From: Arenibaculum pallidiluteum
GTDB lineage: Bacteria; Pseudomonadota; Alphaproteobacteria; Azospirillales; Azospirillaceae
Direction: 5' to 3'
NCBI RefSeq assembly: GCF_017355985.1
Contig: NZ_JAFIQU010000004.1
Coordinates: 1 to 64,000 of the forward strand
Length of the DNA: 64,000 nt
Shown here one piece after another: positions 25,145 to 34,243 of this stretch. The notes beneath the pieces were generated by a model. That model did no database searches, was not told the origin of the DNA, and saw nothing but the letters and a program-made list of their open reading frames with translations. The first letter of the stretch is position 1; every line of letters begins with the position of its first letter. Made by a program: the position numbers and the translations under genes.

Positions 25145-26044
25145 ATGATTTCCCGGCTGCCCCAAGGTAGCGCAACCAGCAGCGTCCGGCTCGCGTCCGG
25201 GCCCCGCATGGTGCTCGCGCGCCCCGGCGTGGGAGCGGCCGGGCACATCGTGCAGCGCTCCGATCTGACGTCGCGTCGGGTCATGGTGGAGCAGGCGACG
25301 CTGATCCTCGTCGAGGAGGGGCGCAAACGCATCCGCTGGTCAGGCGGGGAATGCACCGCGGGCGCCGCCGAAGCCCTGACGCTCCAGGCGGGCGAGGTGG
25401 TGGACATCGCCAACACGCCAGGCCGCGGCGGCACCTATCGGGCGCTCTGGATCGCCTGGCTCCCCGAGCTGCTTGCCACCGCCGCCGTCGCCGGACGCCA
25501 TGCAGGCCCGCGCGTCGCGCTGCACGGCGGCCTGGACGCGGCGTTCCACACATCGTTCCACCGCGCCTTCGACGCCCTGAGCGACGCCGACGCCCTGCCG
25601 GCGAGCATCGCCACGCACCGCCTACAGGAGGTTCTGCTCTGGCTCGGCGAGCGGGGCTTCCGCTTCGCGCCTCCCGGGCCGGAGTCGATCGGGCAGCAGG
25701 TCCGCCGTATTCTCTCGGCCGATCCGTCCGCCGACTGGTCGATGGAACGGGTGGCGCGGGAGGCCGCAACCAGCGTCCCGACGCTCCGCAGAAGGCTCGC
25801 GGCCGAGGGCGTTGCCTTTCGCGACCTCCTGCAGGACGTCCGCATGTCGCATGCGCTTGCCCTCCTGCAGAACACCGATGCTCCCGTGCTGCATGTCGCG
25901 CTGGCCGCGGGCTATGCCTCGGCATCGCGCTTCACGGCGCGGTTCCGGGCGCGCTTCGGCTACCTGCCGACCGACATCCGCGGACAGAGCCGCGGGCGTC
26001 CGTCCTCCTCCATCCCGGTCGAACGCATGGCCGACGCAACCTGA
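25145..26044 (+). CDS. AraC-family transcriptional regulator
   Basis: This 299-residue regulator has an N-terminal cupin-like sensing region (about 1-180) and a C-terminal pair of helix-turn-helix motifs. The first is in VAREAATSVPTLRRRLAAEG and the second in VALAAGYASASRFTARFRAR, followed by the usual FGYLPTDIR. ATG 25145 has GAGGCAGG upstream. It is divergent from the cystine importer and upstream of a glutathione transferase; it may control either. The ligand is unknown. Confidence 0.8.
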   Translation: MISRLPQGSATSSVRLASGPRMVLARPGVGAAGHIVQRSDLTSRRVMVEQATLILVEEGRKRIRWSGGECTAGAAEALTLQAGEVVDIANTPGRGGTYRALWIAWLPELLATAAVAGRHAGPRVALHGGLDAAFHTSFHRAFDALSDADALPASIATHRLQEVLLWLGERGFRFAPPGPESIGQQVRRILSADPSADWSMERVAREAATSVPTLRRRLAAEGVAFRDLLQDVRMSHALALLQNTDAPVLHVALAAGYASASRFTARFRARFGYLPTDIRGQSRGRPSSSIPVERMADAT

Positions 26045-26184
26045 CGCCGCCGGCTTTCGCAGGACAGCCGGCACCCGCGGTGCGGCGTCCGGGCGAGGGC
26101 CGATCGCCCCATCAACGAAGCTGCATTCCCGTGCATGTCGCGCGAGCGGACGCGCCTGTCCCCATGGCTTCCGAGGAGAGCCCA

Positions 26185-26826
26185 ATGCTGAAAATCCACC
26201 ATCTCGGCCACTCGCAGTCGGAACGGATCGTCTGGCTCTGCGAGGAGCTCGGCGTTCCCTACACGCTCGAGAAGTACACCCGCGATCCCGTCACGCGCCT
26301 GTCGCCACCGGAGCTGAAGGCGCTGCATCCGCTCGGCGCGGCGCCCCTAATCGAAGCCGAGGGAATGCTGCTGGCGGAATCGGCCGCCATCGTCGAGTTC
26401 ATCCTCGCGCAGCACGGTCGCGGCCGCCTGCAGCACGGGCCAGAGCATCCCGACTTCGCGGCCTATCTCTACTGGTTCCATTTCGCCAACGGCAATCTTC
26501 AGCCGGCCATGCTCCGGTCACTGACCGTGGGGCGCTGCGGGCTGGCGCCGGACCATCCGGTCCAGGCCTCGGCTCAGGAGCGGCTAAACAGCGTGCTCGC
26601 CCTGATCGAGGCGCGGCTGGCGCAGAACCACCATCTCGCCGGCGCTGAGTTCACCGCGGCGGACATCATGAGTGTCTTCTCGCTAACCACGATGCGGCTG
26701 TTCCAACCCGTCGATCTTTCGCCCTATCCCAGCATACGCGCGTATCTCCGGCGCATCGGTGAACGGCCGGCCTACAGGCGGGCCATGGCCAAGAGCGACC
26801 CGGACCTGACTCCGGTCCTGGCGTGA
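26185..26826 (+). CDS. Glutathione S-transferase family protein
   Basis: This 213-residue cytosolic GST begins MLKIHHLGHSQSERIVWLCE, the thioredoxin-fold glutathione site with the catalytic serine in HSQSER. The segment PLGAAPLIEAEGMLLAESAAI contains the conserved cis-proline and glutathione gamma-glutamyl contacts (first 20 residues typical of the family). An all-helical domain occupies about 90-213. GAGGAG precedes the ATG. It lies 140 bases after the AraC-type gene. It probably conjugates or reduces an electrophile; the substrate is unknown. Confidence 0.84.
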   Translation: MLKIHHLGHSQSERIVWLCEELGVPYTLEKYTRDPVTRLSPPELKALHPLGAAPLIEAEGMLLAESAAIVEFILAQHGRGRLQHGPEHPDFAAYLYWFHFANGNLQPAMLRSLTVGRCGLAPDHPVQASAQERLNSVLALIEARLAQNHHLAGAEFTAADIMSVFSLTTMRLFQPVDLSPYPSIRAYLRRIGERPAYRRAMAKSDPDLTPVLA

Positions 26827-27267
26827 TCCCTGGGCTGCCAGACCGCATCCAGGCCGAGCTGCGCCAGCGTCTGACGGCGCAGCTCGGCAAGCCGGGGGTC
26901 ACCGCGATGCCTGGAGGTAGGGCAGGTCGTTGCCGATCTCCGCCTTGATTCCTGCGGGGCAGCAACCGACCAATCGGGGAACGAGTGCCGAGACGTCCTG
27001 ACGACGGCCAAGAGGATAAAACGGTCCTGTAGGGACATTTTGGAAAAACAACATCCTTCCATCGCATAGAAATCAGAAAAACCGTTCCATTGACGGAAAA
27101 ACGCGCACCTCAAAGAATGTAACTAAAGACCCCTGAGCCCAATGCAGGCTGCGAAAAGCTTCGGCCCGCGCCAGCGACACGGCAGGATTTGTCCACGGAA
27201 GGGAGCGCGCGATGCCGCAGACGCAGTCCAATCCCATCACCCTGAACACACCGGCTCGGAAGCCTCG
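26827..27267. other. Intergenic region with possible decayed coding sequence
   Basis: No intact gene is seen in about 440 bases. On the minus strand two short stretches look protein-like but are in different frames: GIKAEIGNDLPYLQASR ending in a stop at 26900, and RLAELRRQTLAQLGLDAVW at about 26845-26900. Together they would read as the C-terminal end of one protein with a frameshift. The family is not recognised. The remaining part (27000-27130) is AT-rich. Confidence 0.3.
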
Positions 27268-27459
27268 GTGCGGGCGACCTATCGCGGCGGCGTGTTCAAC
27301 CAGGATCCCAGGATCACCGAGGGAACGCTCCGCTCCTTCCAGGAGGAGGAGCAGGTCATGATCGCGGCAGGCCTCCTCAAGGGCAGGGTGGATTATGGAA
27401 GATGGGTCGACAAGCGGCTGATCGACGCCGTTCACGCCGAGGCCGGCCCTCCCCAGTAG
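27268..27459 (+). pseudogene. Probable C-terminal remnant of an ABC binding protein
   Basis: A 63-codon open stretch beginning RATYRGGVFNQDPRITEGTL and ending RLIDAVHAEAGPPQ has good codon use and looks like the C-terminal tail of an NMT1/SsuA-type substrate-binding protein. The upstream bases do not encode the rest of such a protein in any frame. A GTG at 27268 preceded by GGAAG could start a small independent gene. A truncated relic of a sulfonate or similar importer, next to the taurine operon, is the simpler reading. Confidence 0.4.
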
Positions 27460-27562
27460 CAAGCATGGGATCGCGCAGCCCCGTCCTGCCCGGTCCAACC
27501 GCGATCCCGGTCTGTACCGACGCCCGTCAGTTACACAGTCGCGTCTCGTTAATTCTGCAGCA

Positions 27563-27591
27563 TTGACTCGTCGCATATGGTATTAAATACT
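27563..27591 (+). promoter_or_regulatory. Sigma-70-like promoter of the taurine operon
   Basis: TTGACT (27563) and AATACT (27586) are separated by 17 bases, matching 5 of 6 and 4 of 6 consensus positions. The -10 overlaps a palindrome, GTATT-A-AATAC (27580-27590), that could be an operator. This is the AT-richest part of the region and lies about 110 bases before a leader-peptide frame. The controlling protein (CysB/Cbl-like or other) is unknown. Confidence 0.45.
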
Positions 27592-27698
27592 GTTCTACGC
27601 GATGACGTATCGCCGCGGGAATTTTCGGCCCCTGCTTGCGCCGCGACACCAAACGCTAAGCGCCACGATCACCGGTCGTGGAACCTTGGAGAGACCGG

Positions 27699-27797
27699 AT
27701 GACGTTCGACACCTCTGCGCCTGCCGTCCGGCGGCGCTCGTGCCTTTCCCACACTTCCGTCACCACCCCCGGGATGTGTCGCGGGTCCTGTCGCTGA
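27699..27797 (+). CDS. Candidate Cys-containing leader peptide upstream of tau genes
   Basis: A 32-codon frame starts at an ATG with GGAG seven bases upstream, a better signal than many genes here. The peptide is basic in the middle (VRRRSC) and has cysteines at 15, 27 and 31, with the last two in GMCRGSCR directly before the stop. A 6-bp GC hairpin follows at 27825. Short peptides ending in regulatory codons before a structured RNA often control amino-acid operons, and here the downstream genes acquire sulfur. A role as a cysteine-responsive leader is inference. Confidence 0.45.
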   Translation: MTFDTSAPAVRRRSCLSHTSVTTPGMCRGSCR

Positions 27798-27824
27798 CCG
27801 CGCCGGTCGCAGGATCCGCCTGAG

Positions 27825-27840
27825 CCGGCCTGTCGGCCGG
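27825..27840 (+). terminator. GC-rich hairpin after the leader peptide
   Basis: CCGGCC-TGTC-GGCCGG forms a 6-bp perfect stem 28 bases after the leader-peptide stop and 60 bases before the next gene. There is no T-run, so it is more likely an attenuating or pausing structure than a classical terminator. Confidence 0.35.
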
Positions 27841-27899
27841 TCACACAGCATTCCAGTCGAGGATGGGCGCCCGCGCGGCGCCCTCCCAGGGGTATGACC

Positions 27900-28106
27900 A
27901 TGCACGTTTCCAGCAATGCCTACGCCATCGAGGTTCAGGGCCGGTCAGCCGGGATCGTCGTCGCCCAGCGCGGCGGCTTCACGTTCTTCGTGGCAGACCA
28001 TGCCTTCCGCGAACTCGACGGGCGATTCTTCCGGCGCGTCGACCAGGCCCAGCGCGCAGCCCGGCACCTTGCCGCTGCCGGGGGCGAACGCAACGCCCAC
28101 AACTAG
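27900..28106 (+). CDS. Small hypothetical protein preceding tauA
   Basis: This 68-residue protein begins MHVSSNAYAIEVQG and continues through AGIVVAQRGGFTFFVADHAF, then a basic helix FFRRVDQAQRAARHL. It has no signal peptide or membrane segment. The ATG at 27900 is preferred to the one at 27894 because AGGGG is then at seven bases. It sits 49 bases before tauA in the same transcript, after the leader-peptide region. The family is not recognised. The compact beta-rich start suggests a small regulator or accessory protein of sulfur uptake, which is inference from position only. Confidence 0.6.
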   Translation: MHVSSNAYAIEVQGRSAGIVVAQRGGFTFFVADHAFRELDGRFFRRVDQAQRAARHLAAAGGERNAHN

Positions 28107-28155
28107 CGACAACAGGGGGCAGGGAATACCCGCCCCCGCATCGGGGAGAACCATC

Positions 28156-29160
28156 ATGGCAAACAGAATAGGCGGAATTCTCGCAGCTGCCACCGCGGTC
28201 CTTCTCGCGGCGGGAGCCGCCCGCGCCGCGGACCGCGAAGTGACCATCGGCTTTCAGACGACGATCGACCCCGCGAAGGTGGCCCAGGCAGACGGCACCT
28301 ACGAGAAGGCGATAGGATGGAAGATCAACTGGCGTCGCTTCGATTCCGGGGCTGACGTGATCACGGCCATCGCGGCAGGCGACGTGCAGATCGGCTATGT
28401 CGGCTCGAGCCCGCTCGCCGCGGCGGCGAGCCGGGAACTGCCGATCCAGACCATCCATGTCGCGACGCTGATCGGAGAGGCGGAGGCGCTGGTCGTGCGC
28501 CACGGGGCCGGTATCAAGGCGCCCGGGGATCTCGTCGGCAGGAAGGTGGCGGTTCCCTTCGTGTCGACGACCCACTACAGCCTGCTTGCCGCGCTCAAGC
28601 ACTGGGGCATCGATCCGAAGCAGGTCCGGATCGTCAACCTGAGGCCACCGGAGATCGGAGCGGCCTGGCAGCGCGGCGACATCGACGCCGCCTATGTCTG
28701 GGATCCCGCCCTCGGCAAGATCAAGGAGAGCGGCGATGTCCTCGTGACCTCCAAGGAGGTCGCATCCTGGGGGGCACCCACCTTCGACGCCTGGATCGCG
28801 CGCAAGGATTTCGCCTCGGCTAACCCCGACGTGGTCAGGACCTTCGTCCGCGTGACGGACGATGCCTACGCCGCCTATCACAGGGACCCCTCCGCCTGGA
28901 CGGTTTCGTCGCCGCAGGCTGCGAAGATCGCCAAGCTGACGGGCGCCAAGGCCGAGGACGTCCCAGCAGTGCTGGCCGGCAACGCGTTTCCCACCGCCGC
29001 CGAGCAGGCGAGCCCGTCGCTCCTGGGCGGGGGCACAGTCGCTGCCATCCAGCGGACCTCCGCCTTCCTCAAGGAGCAGGGGCGGATCGACCGTTTGCTT
29101 CCGGACTACGGGGCCTTTGTGGAGCCGCGCTTCGTTCAGGACGCCATAGCGGCCCGCTAG
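28156..29160 (+). CDS. tauA: Taurine ABC transporter binding protein
   Basis: This 334-residue periplasmic protein has a signal peptide (1-25, ending AARAA) and the TauA pattern. It carries [58 protein letters not shown] and [17 protein letters not shown]. It captures taurine in the periplasm for TauBC. GGGGAGA precedes the ATG. It is the first structural gene of a complete tauABCD operon that supplies sulfur from sulfonates. Confidence 0.92.
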   Translation: MANRIGGILAAATAVLLAAGAARAADREVTIGFQTTIDPAKVAQADGTYEKAIGWKINWRRFDSGADVITAIAAGDVQIGYVGSSPLAAAASRELPIQTIHVATLIGEAEALVVRHGAGIKAPGDLVGRKVAVPFVSTTHYSLLAALKHWGIDPKQVRIVNLRPPEIGAAWQRGDIDAAYVWDPALGKIKESGDVLVTSKEVASWGAPTFDAWIARKDFASANPDVVRTFVRVTDDAYAAYHRDPSAWTVSSPQAAKIAKLTGAKAEDVPAVLAGNAFPTAAEQASPSLLGGGTVAAIQRTSAFLKEQGRIDRLLPDYGAFVEPRFVQDAIAAR

Positions 29161-29201
29161 TCCCGGCCAGGGTCCCGTCGACCGGAACGGAAACGCGCAT
29201 C

Positions 29202-29984
29202 ATGGCCATCCTCTCGGTAGAGAACGCGACAGTGCTTTTCGACGCTCCGGACGGCGGAACGGTCTCCGCCCTCGACCGGGTTTCGGTCAGGGTGGAGCCC
29301 GGCAGTTTCGTCGTCGCGCTTGGGAGCTCTGGCTGCGGCAAGACCACGCTGCTGAACCTGATGGCGGGGTTCCTCGCACCCACCTCCGGCCGGGTCACCC
29401 ACGGGGATCATCCGGTTCTCGGGCCGGGCGCGGAGCGGGGCGTCGTGTTTCAGAACGATGCCTTGCTGCCCTGGCTGAACGTGATCGACAACGTGGCGTT
29501 CGGGCTTCGGCTCCGGGGCATGCCCAGGAAAGAGCGGCGCGAGCGCGCACGCGCGATGCTCGACCTGGTCGGCCTCGCAGGCTTCGCCGACCATCAGGTC
29601 TGGCAGATCAGCGGTGGCATGCGCCAGCGCGTCGGCCTCGCACGGGCCCTCGCGGCCGACCCCGAATTCCTGCTGATGGACGAGCCGCTCGGCGCCCTCG
29701 ACGCCATGACGCGGGAGCAGATGCAGGAGCTTCTCCTCGATCTCTGGGCGCGCACCGGGAAGGGCATCTTCCTGATCACGCACGGGATCGAGGAGGCGGT
29801 CCTGCTGGCAACGCGCCTCGTCATCATGTCCCCGCGGCCGGGCCGCGTCACGGCGGAGCTCGATCTCGAGTTCGGCCGAGAGGCCGCCGCCGAGACCTCG
29901 GCCCGACGCGTCAAGTCCGATGCGGCATTCGTGTCTGCGCGCGAGCAGGTCCGCGATCTCGTCTTTGCCAACGCCCAGGTCTGA
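29202..29984 (+). CDS. tauB: Taurine ABC transporter ATPase
   Basis: This 260-residue ATPase of the nitrate/sulfonate/taurine class has Walker [19 protein letters not shown]-loop [14 protein letters not shown], signature [20 protein letters not shown], Walker [18 protein letters not shown] and switch histidine [15 protein letters not shown]. The ISGGM signature and WLNV Q-loop region are typical of this class. It lies 41 bases after tauA and 4 bases before tauC. Confidence 0.93.
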   Translation: MAILSVENATVLFDAPDGGTVSALDRVSVRVEPGSFVVALGSSGCGKTTLLNLMAGFLAPTSGRVTHGDHPVLGPGAERGVVFQNDALLPWLNVIDNVAFGLRLRGMPRKERRERARAMLDLVGLAGFADHQVWQISGGMRQRVGLARALAADPEFLLMDEPLGALDAMTREQMQELLLDLWARTGKGIFLITHGIEEAVLLATRLVIMSPRPGRVTAELDLEFGREAAAETSARRVKSDAAFVSAREQVRDLVFANAQV

Positions 29985-29988
29985 CGCC

Positions 29989-30861
29989 ATGCCCGACATC
30001 TTCGCTATTCTCTGGGCCGCTGCCGCGGCGGAACGGCGGGCCGAACAGCCGGCAGGGCAGGGGCAGGCCTCGACGCGGCGGAGAACCGGCGTGCGCCGGC
30101 GGGTCTTCGGCACGACGGCGATCGTGACGACGGTCGTGCTGTTTGCGCTCTGGTGGGCGATCTCCCATGCCGGCCTGGTGCCGCCGCTCTTCCTGCCGAG
30201 CCCCGAGGCCGTCGCAACCCAGGCCATACGCGTCGCTGCCGACGGCTATGTCGACGCGACCCTTGCCCAGCATCTGCTGGCGAGCCTCGGACGCGTGTTC
30301 GCGGCTCTTCTCGCGGCGGTGCTGACGGCGGTCCCGGCTGGCCTGGCGATCGGGCTGAACCCCTTCGCTCGCGGGATCCTCGAGCCGCCCATCGAGTTCT
30401 ACCGGCCGATCCCGCCGCTGGCCTATCTGCCCCTCGTGGTGATCTGGTTCGGGATCGGCGAGATCTCCAAGGTCCTGCTGATCTATCTCGCGGTGTTCGC
30501 GCCGGTGGCGCTAGCGACGGCCGCGGGCGTCCGGTCCGTCGACCGCGAGCGCATCAATGCCGCCCGGTCCCTGGGCGCCTCGCGCGGGCAGGTCGTCCGC
30601 CTAGTCGTCCTGCCCGGGGCCCTGCCAGAGATCCTGACCGGGATCCGCATCGGCCTCGGCGTGGGCTGGTCGACGCTGGTGGCGGCCGAACTGGTCGCGG
30701 CCACACGCGGCCTCGGCTTCATGGTCCAGTCCGCGGCCCAGTTCCTCGCGACCGACGTCGTCGTGCTCGGCATCCTGGTCATCGCCGCGGTCGCGCTGGT
30801 CCTGGACGTTCTCCTCCGCCTCATCCAACGCGCCTGCGTGCCCTGGCAGGGCCACAGGTGA
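29989..30861 (+). CDS. tauC: Taurine ABC transporter permease
   Basis: This 290-residue permease has a hydrophilic, Arg/Gln-rich N-terminal ~40 residues followed by six membrane segments. The family motifs are [20 protein letters not shown], the EAA loop [20 protein letters not shown] and [16 protein letters not shown]. The ATG at 29989 is close behind the tauB stop. It forms the membrane channel with TauB. Confidence 0.92.
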   Translation: MPDIFAILWAAAAAERRAEQPAGQGQASTRRRTGVRRRVFGTTAIVTTVVLFALWWAISHAGLVPPLFLPSPEAVATQAIRVAADGYVDATLAQHLLASLGRVFAALLAAVLTAVPAGLAIGLNPFARGILEPPIEFYRPIPPLAYLPLVVIWFGIGEISKVLLIYLAVFAPVALATAAGVRSVDRERINAARSLGASRGQVVRLVVLPGALPEILTGIRIGLGVGWSTLVAAELVAATRGLGFMVQSAAQFLATDVVVLGILVIAAVALVLDVLLRLIQRACVPWQGHR

Positions 30862-30884
30862 CACTTTTCGAAGGGAACCCCGCC

Positions 30885-31733
30885 ATGCCGGACACGCTGC
30901 TTCAGAGCCTCACCGTGACTCCCATCAGCCCCGCGATCGGCGCCGTGGTCACTGGCCTCGACCTGACGCGCCCGCTGTCGCAGGAGACGGTCGCGGCGCT
31001 CGACCGGGCGCTGGTCGAGCGCCAGGTGCTCTTCTTCGAGAACCAGCCGCTGACGCCGCGGCAGCATCGAGATCTGGCGGCACGCTTCGGCGACCTGCAC
31101 ATCCACCCGATCTATCCACGGGTTCCGGACCAGCCCGAGATCATCGTGCTGGACACCCATGCCGAGAACCCGACGGACAACGATAACTGGCACACCGACG
31201 TGACCTTCATCCGGACACCGCCCAAAGCTGCGGTGCTGTCCGCGAAGCTCATCCCGCCCGGCGGCGGCGATACCTTATGGGCCAGCTCATTCGCGGCGTA
31301 TGAGGCACTGTCGGAGCCCTTTAAGCGCCTGCTGGACGGGCTGCGCGCCGTCCATGACTTCGAGAAATCCTTCCCGCCCGGACGGTTTGCCACGCCCGAG
31401 GCCGCGGCTGACTGGCAGCGGGCGCGGGCGGCCAACCCGCCGGTCGAGCATCCCGTCGTCCGGACCCATCCCGTCAGCGGGCGCAGGGGCCTGTTCGTCA
31501 ACGAGGGCTTCACCACGCGGATCCTGGGGCTCGGCCAAAAGGAGAGCGATGCTGTGCTGCGCTTCCTCTTCGAGCACGCGAGCAAGCCCGAGTTCACACT
31601 GCGCTGGCGCTGGAAGGTGGGGGATCTCGCGATCTGGGACAACCGCTCGACCCAGCACTACGCGGTCAACGACTACCTGCCGCACCGCCGGATCGTCCAC
31701 AGGGCAACCGTTCTCGGCGACCAGCCTTACTGA
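30885..31733 (+). CDS. tauD: Taurine dioxygenase
   Basis: This 282-residue Fe(II)/2-oxoglutarate dioxygenase hydroxylates taurine so that sulfite is released with aminoacetaldehyde. The iron-binding pair is in NWHTDVTF and the distal histidine is in HRRIVHRAT, with the 2-oxoglutarate arginine shortly after. [19 protein letters not shown] is a family marker. It ends the tau operon and is followed by a strong hairpin before the convergent porin gene. Confidence 0.93.
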   Translation: MPDTLLQSLTVTPISPAIGAVVTGLDLTRPLSQETVAALDRALVERQVLFFENQPLTPRQHRDLAARFGDLHIHPIYPRVPDQPEIIVLDTHAENPTDNDNWHTDVTFIRTPPKAAVLSAKLIPPGGGDTLWASSFAAYEALSEPFKRLLDGLRAVHDFEKSFPPGRFATPEAAADWQRARAANPPVEHPVVRTHPVSGRRGLFVNEGFTTRILGLGQKESDAVLRFLFEHASKPEFTLRWRWKVGDLAIWDNRSTQHYAVNDYLPHRRIVHRATVLGDQPY

Positions 31734-31751
31734 TCCCGGAGCGCACGGGCA

Positions 31752-31782
31752 GGGCGCGGGCCGCGATGTCACGCCCGCGCCC
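31752..31782. terminator. Bidirectional hairpin between tauD and the TorF-type gene
   Basis: GGGCGCGGGC and GCCCGCGCCC form a perfect 10-bp stem with an 11-base loop in the 72 bases between two convergent genes. There is no long T-run on either side, but position and strength suggest it ends transcription from both directions. Confidence 0.55.
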
Positions 31783-31805
31783 CACCTTCAGAACGGCGGT
31801 CGCGC

Positions 31806-32552
31806 TCAGAAGACGAACTGGACGGTTCCGACCACACGGCTGTCGCAGAACTTCGGGCAGCTGTCCTTGCCGATGTCCGTGTCCGTGTAGATGAGGGTGA
31901 TGGTCGCGCCATCGATCTGGACGCCGGCGCCGAGCGACCAGTCGTTGTAGTCCAGCATCGTGTCGCCGCTGAACATGCTGCGGCCGAAGGACCCGTTGAA
32001 GAACAGGCCGAGCGGCAGCTCGGGCGGGGCGATGGTCAGCTCCGCCTTGACGTAGTGGCCGACGAAGCCCGTGCCCGAATAGTCCGGCGTATAGTTATAG
32101 GTAAGCGCAGGCTGGGCGAAGTCGCCGATCGTGTAGCTCAGCCCGACCTTGGTTTCCCAGTAGCTGGGGTCGTATCCCGAGGCATTCTCGCCGGGGTAGA
32201 CATACCGGGTCGCACCCAGGTCCAGGTCCGCGCCACCGAAGCTGAAGACGGTTCCCGCATAGAGGTCGAGCTCGTAGTTGGCGCCGGGGATCCCGAGCGC
32301 ACCCTCACCGTCGACCTTGGACGCCCAGCCTCCGACATAGGGAGTGATGCCATCAGCCTCGTACTTCCAGTCGAGGCCGCCCTGGAAGGTGGGGCGCACG
32401 CCTGTCTGGCTGATGCCGCGGGCGACGTATTCCGTGGCCAGGGCGGCGTTCCCCGAGAACGTTCCGAAATAGCTGCCGCCATCCTCGGCGGCCGAAGCGT
32501 TCGAAGCGGCGACGCAGGCGCAGAGCAGCGCGGCCGAGATATGCTTGATCAT
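31806..32552 (-). CDS. TorF-family putative outer-membrane porin
   Basis: This 248-residue exported protein (signal peptide about 1-22, ending SNASA) has alternating beta-strand patterns and the TorF marker ATEYVARGISQTGVRPTFQG. Later strands include YVGGWASKVDG and ELDLYAGTVFSFG, and it ends VGTVQFVF with a C-terminal aromatic, as in outer-membrane barrels. Two cysteines in DSCPKFCDS near the end may form a disulfide. ATG 32552 is chosen because it gives a clean signal peptide. It is convergent with tauD and divergent from the next gene. Its substrate is unknown. Confidence 0.78.
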   Translation of the reverse strand: MIKHISAALLCACVAASNASAAEDGGSYFGTFSGNAALATEYVARGISQTGVRPTFQGGLDWKYEADGITPYVGGWASKVDGEGALGIPGANYELDLYAGTVFSFGGADLDLGATRYVYPGENASGYDPSYWETKVGLSYTIGDFAQPALTYNYTPDYSGTGFVGHYVKAELTIAPPELPLGLFFNGSFGRSMFSGDTMLDYNDWSLGAGVQIDGATITLIYTDTDIGKDSCPKFCDSRVVGTVQFVF

Positions 32553-33024
32553 TTCAGATTGGTCTTCCGGTTCACGCGACATGGGCGTCGGCCCGACGTT
32601 TCGGCAGGCGCATGCGGCGCTTCGCACGGGAGCGGCCGTTACGAAGCAGGTGCGCACACCAATTCGGATGTTACCGACGAAATAAACATATCTATGTCGC
32701 GCGTGAACGATCGGTTAATCGCGACGAGGAAAATCGTCTTTCAGCCAGATGGCTCGGCCGGAGTTACTTTCCAGATACAGCGGCGCTTCGTTATTACCTG
32801 GGCTCATTCGAATTACGAATGATTGACAGTTATTAACGTGCCTGGGGTTCAGTTAACTTGCGATTAAGCCAATGGAACTAGCTTCCCGCACTGCATTTCG
32901 TCGCTCGTACGGCGATTCACCATGGGCGATCCGACGCCACCGAGAGCCGCCGTGTCCAGGGAGCGCTGGGCCCGTCTCGCCGGTGCCGGAGGATCTGCTT
33001 TCCTCCTGAGAAAGTGACGGGACT
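32553..33024. other. Long divergent promoter region
   Basis: About 470 bases between the porin and the reductase-like gene. The middle (32650-32890) is the AT-richest non-coding stretch in the window apart from the giant-gene leader. TTAAC/GTTAA repeats occur near 32830-32870, and this segment probably holds promoters for both genes. A 31-codon frame at 32922-33017 lacks a ribosome site. No RNA gene was recognised. Confidence 0.4.
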
Positions 33025-34176
33025 ATGATTCTACTGACCGGCGGGACAGGCTTTCTTGGCGGTTCCTTCTACATGGACGCGTTCCGCAACGGTTCCGCGG
33101 AGGATTGCCTGCTGCTCGTGCGCGGATCCGACGTGGAAGCCTGCCGCAGGCGGCTCGAGGAGAACCTGGCGCTCCACAGCGACCCCGAGACGGCGGCGAT
33201 CGCGGCCCGCCAGTGCCAGATCCTGCCAGGCGACCTGCAATCGCTGCCCCTGAGCGCCGATCCGCGCCTGGATGCGGTGACCCACATCGTGCACTGCGCG
33301 GCGGACACCTCGTTCGAGAGCAAGGGATCCGTCTGGCACATCAATGTCGATGGGACGCTGGCGCTCGCGGCCCGCGCACGGCGCATGAAGCACCTGCGGC
33401 GCTTCCTCCATGTCGGCACGGCCTTCTGCTGCGGTGAGTCGCGCCACCTGGAGACCGTCGTCGAAGCCGCCCCGCCGCCGAACGGGAGCCCGCACATCGT
33501 CGACTACACCCGCAGCAAGGCGGCGGCCGAGATGGCGCTGGCAGCGGCATTCCCGGACCTGCCGATCGTCGTTGCCCGGCCGTCCATCGTGACCGGCCAC
33601 ACGCGGCTCGGCTGCAAGCCCAGCTCGAGCATCTTCTGGTTCTTCCGGCTGGTCGACCACACCGGAATCCTGCCCTGCCACGAGAACGGCTTCATCGACA
33701 TCGTGCCGGTCGACTGGGTCTCGGCGCGCCTGCACGACCTCCTGCGCAAGCCGGACCTCGCGCATGCGCTCTACCACGTGTCGGCGGGCGTGGGCGCACG
33801 GATGTCGTGGACGGATTTCGCCGCGGCCTTCGCCGCCGCGGGCCATGACGGCACCCGTCCCTACGATTTCTTCGACCACAGGGCGGCCATCGGCTGGAAG
33901 CCGTTCGACGAGGCCTTCCGGCGCCGGTTCCCGCAGCGCGACGTGATGCACAGGACGATGGCGATGGGCGCCCGGAAGTACCACCGGTTCACGGCCCAGG
34001 ACATCGCCTTCGACAATACGCGCCTGCTCGCCGAGGGTTTCGCCCCGCCGCCGCGGTTCGGCGACTATGTCGGCACCTGCCTGAACAGCATCGACGCCTC
34101 GATCGCCGAGCAGTTCCTGACCGATGCCGGCATGTTCGGGTTCGACGCGAGCACCGCCGCGAAGGTGCCCGCCTGA
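33025..34176 (+). CDS. Thioester-reductase-like NAD(P)-binding protein
   Basis: This 383-residue extended short-chain dehydrogenase is of the NAD_binding_4 (male sterility/thioester reductase) type. It has the nucleotide loop LLTGGTGFLGGSFYMDAF at its very start, CAADTSFESKG on strand 4 and the catalytic pair in YTRSKAAAEMAL. Members reduce acyl thioesters to aldehydes or alcohols, either free or on carrier proteins. No carrier or adenylation domain is fused. It starts a rightward group with a SET protein, a GNAT-like protein and a peptide-type exporter, so it may modify a small metabolite or peptide. The substrate is unknown. Confidence 0.72.
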   Translation: MILLTGGTGFLGGSFYMDAFRNGSAEDCLLLVRGSDVEACRRRLEENLALHSDPETAAIAARQCQILPGDLQSLPLSADPRLDAVTHIVHCAADTSFESKGSVWHINVDGTLALAARARRMKHLRRFLHVGTAFCCGESRHLETVVEAAPPPNGSPHIVDYTRSKAAAEMALAAAFPDLPIVVARPSIVTGHTRLGCKPSSSIFWFFRLVDHTGILPCHENGFIDIVPVDWVSARLHDLLRKPDLAHALYHVSAGVGARMSWTDFAAAFAAAGHDGTRPYDFFDHRAAIGWKPFDEAFRRRFPQRDVMHRTMAMGARKYHRFTAQDIAFDNTRLLAEGFAPPPRFGDYVGTCLNSIDASIAEQFLTDAGMFGFDASTAAKVPA

Positions 34177-34243
34177 CCCGCGAAGGGGTGGGCCGGTCAG
34201 GCCCGCCCCGTTCCGCCTTCTGCCCGAAAATCCGGTAGCCACG

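Noticed and set aside
32055-32822. A 255-codon plus-strand frame covering the porin gene and its upstream region
   Set aside because: No ribosome site or domain; the minus strand encodes a signal peptide and a TorF-like barrel.
32922-33017. A 31-codon frame just before the thioester-reductase-like gene, considered as a precursor peptide
   Set aside because: No ribosome site precedes its ATG and it lacks a clear leader/core pattern; conservation could not be judged.
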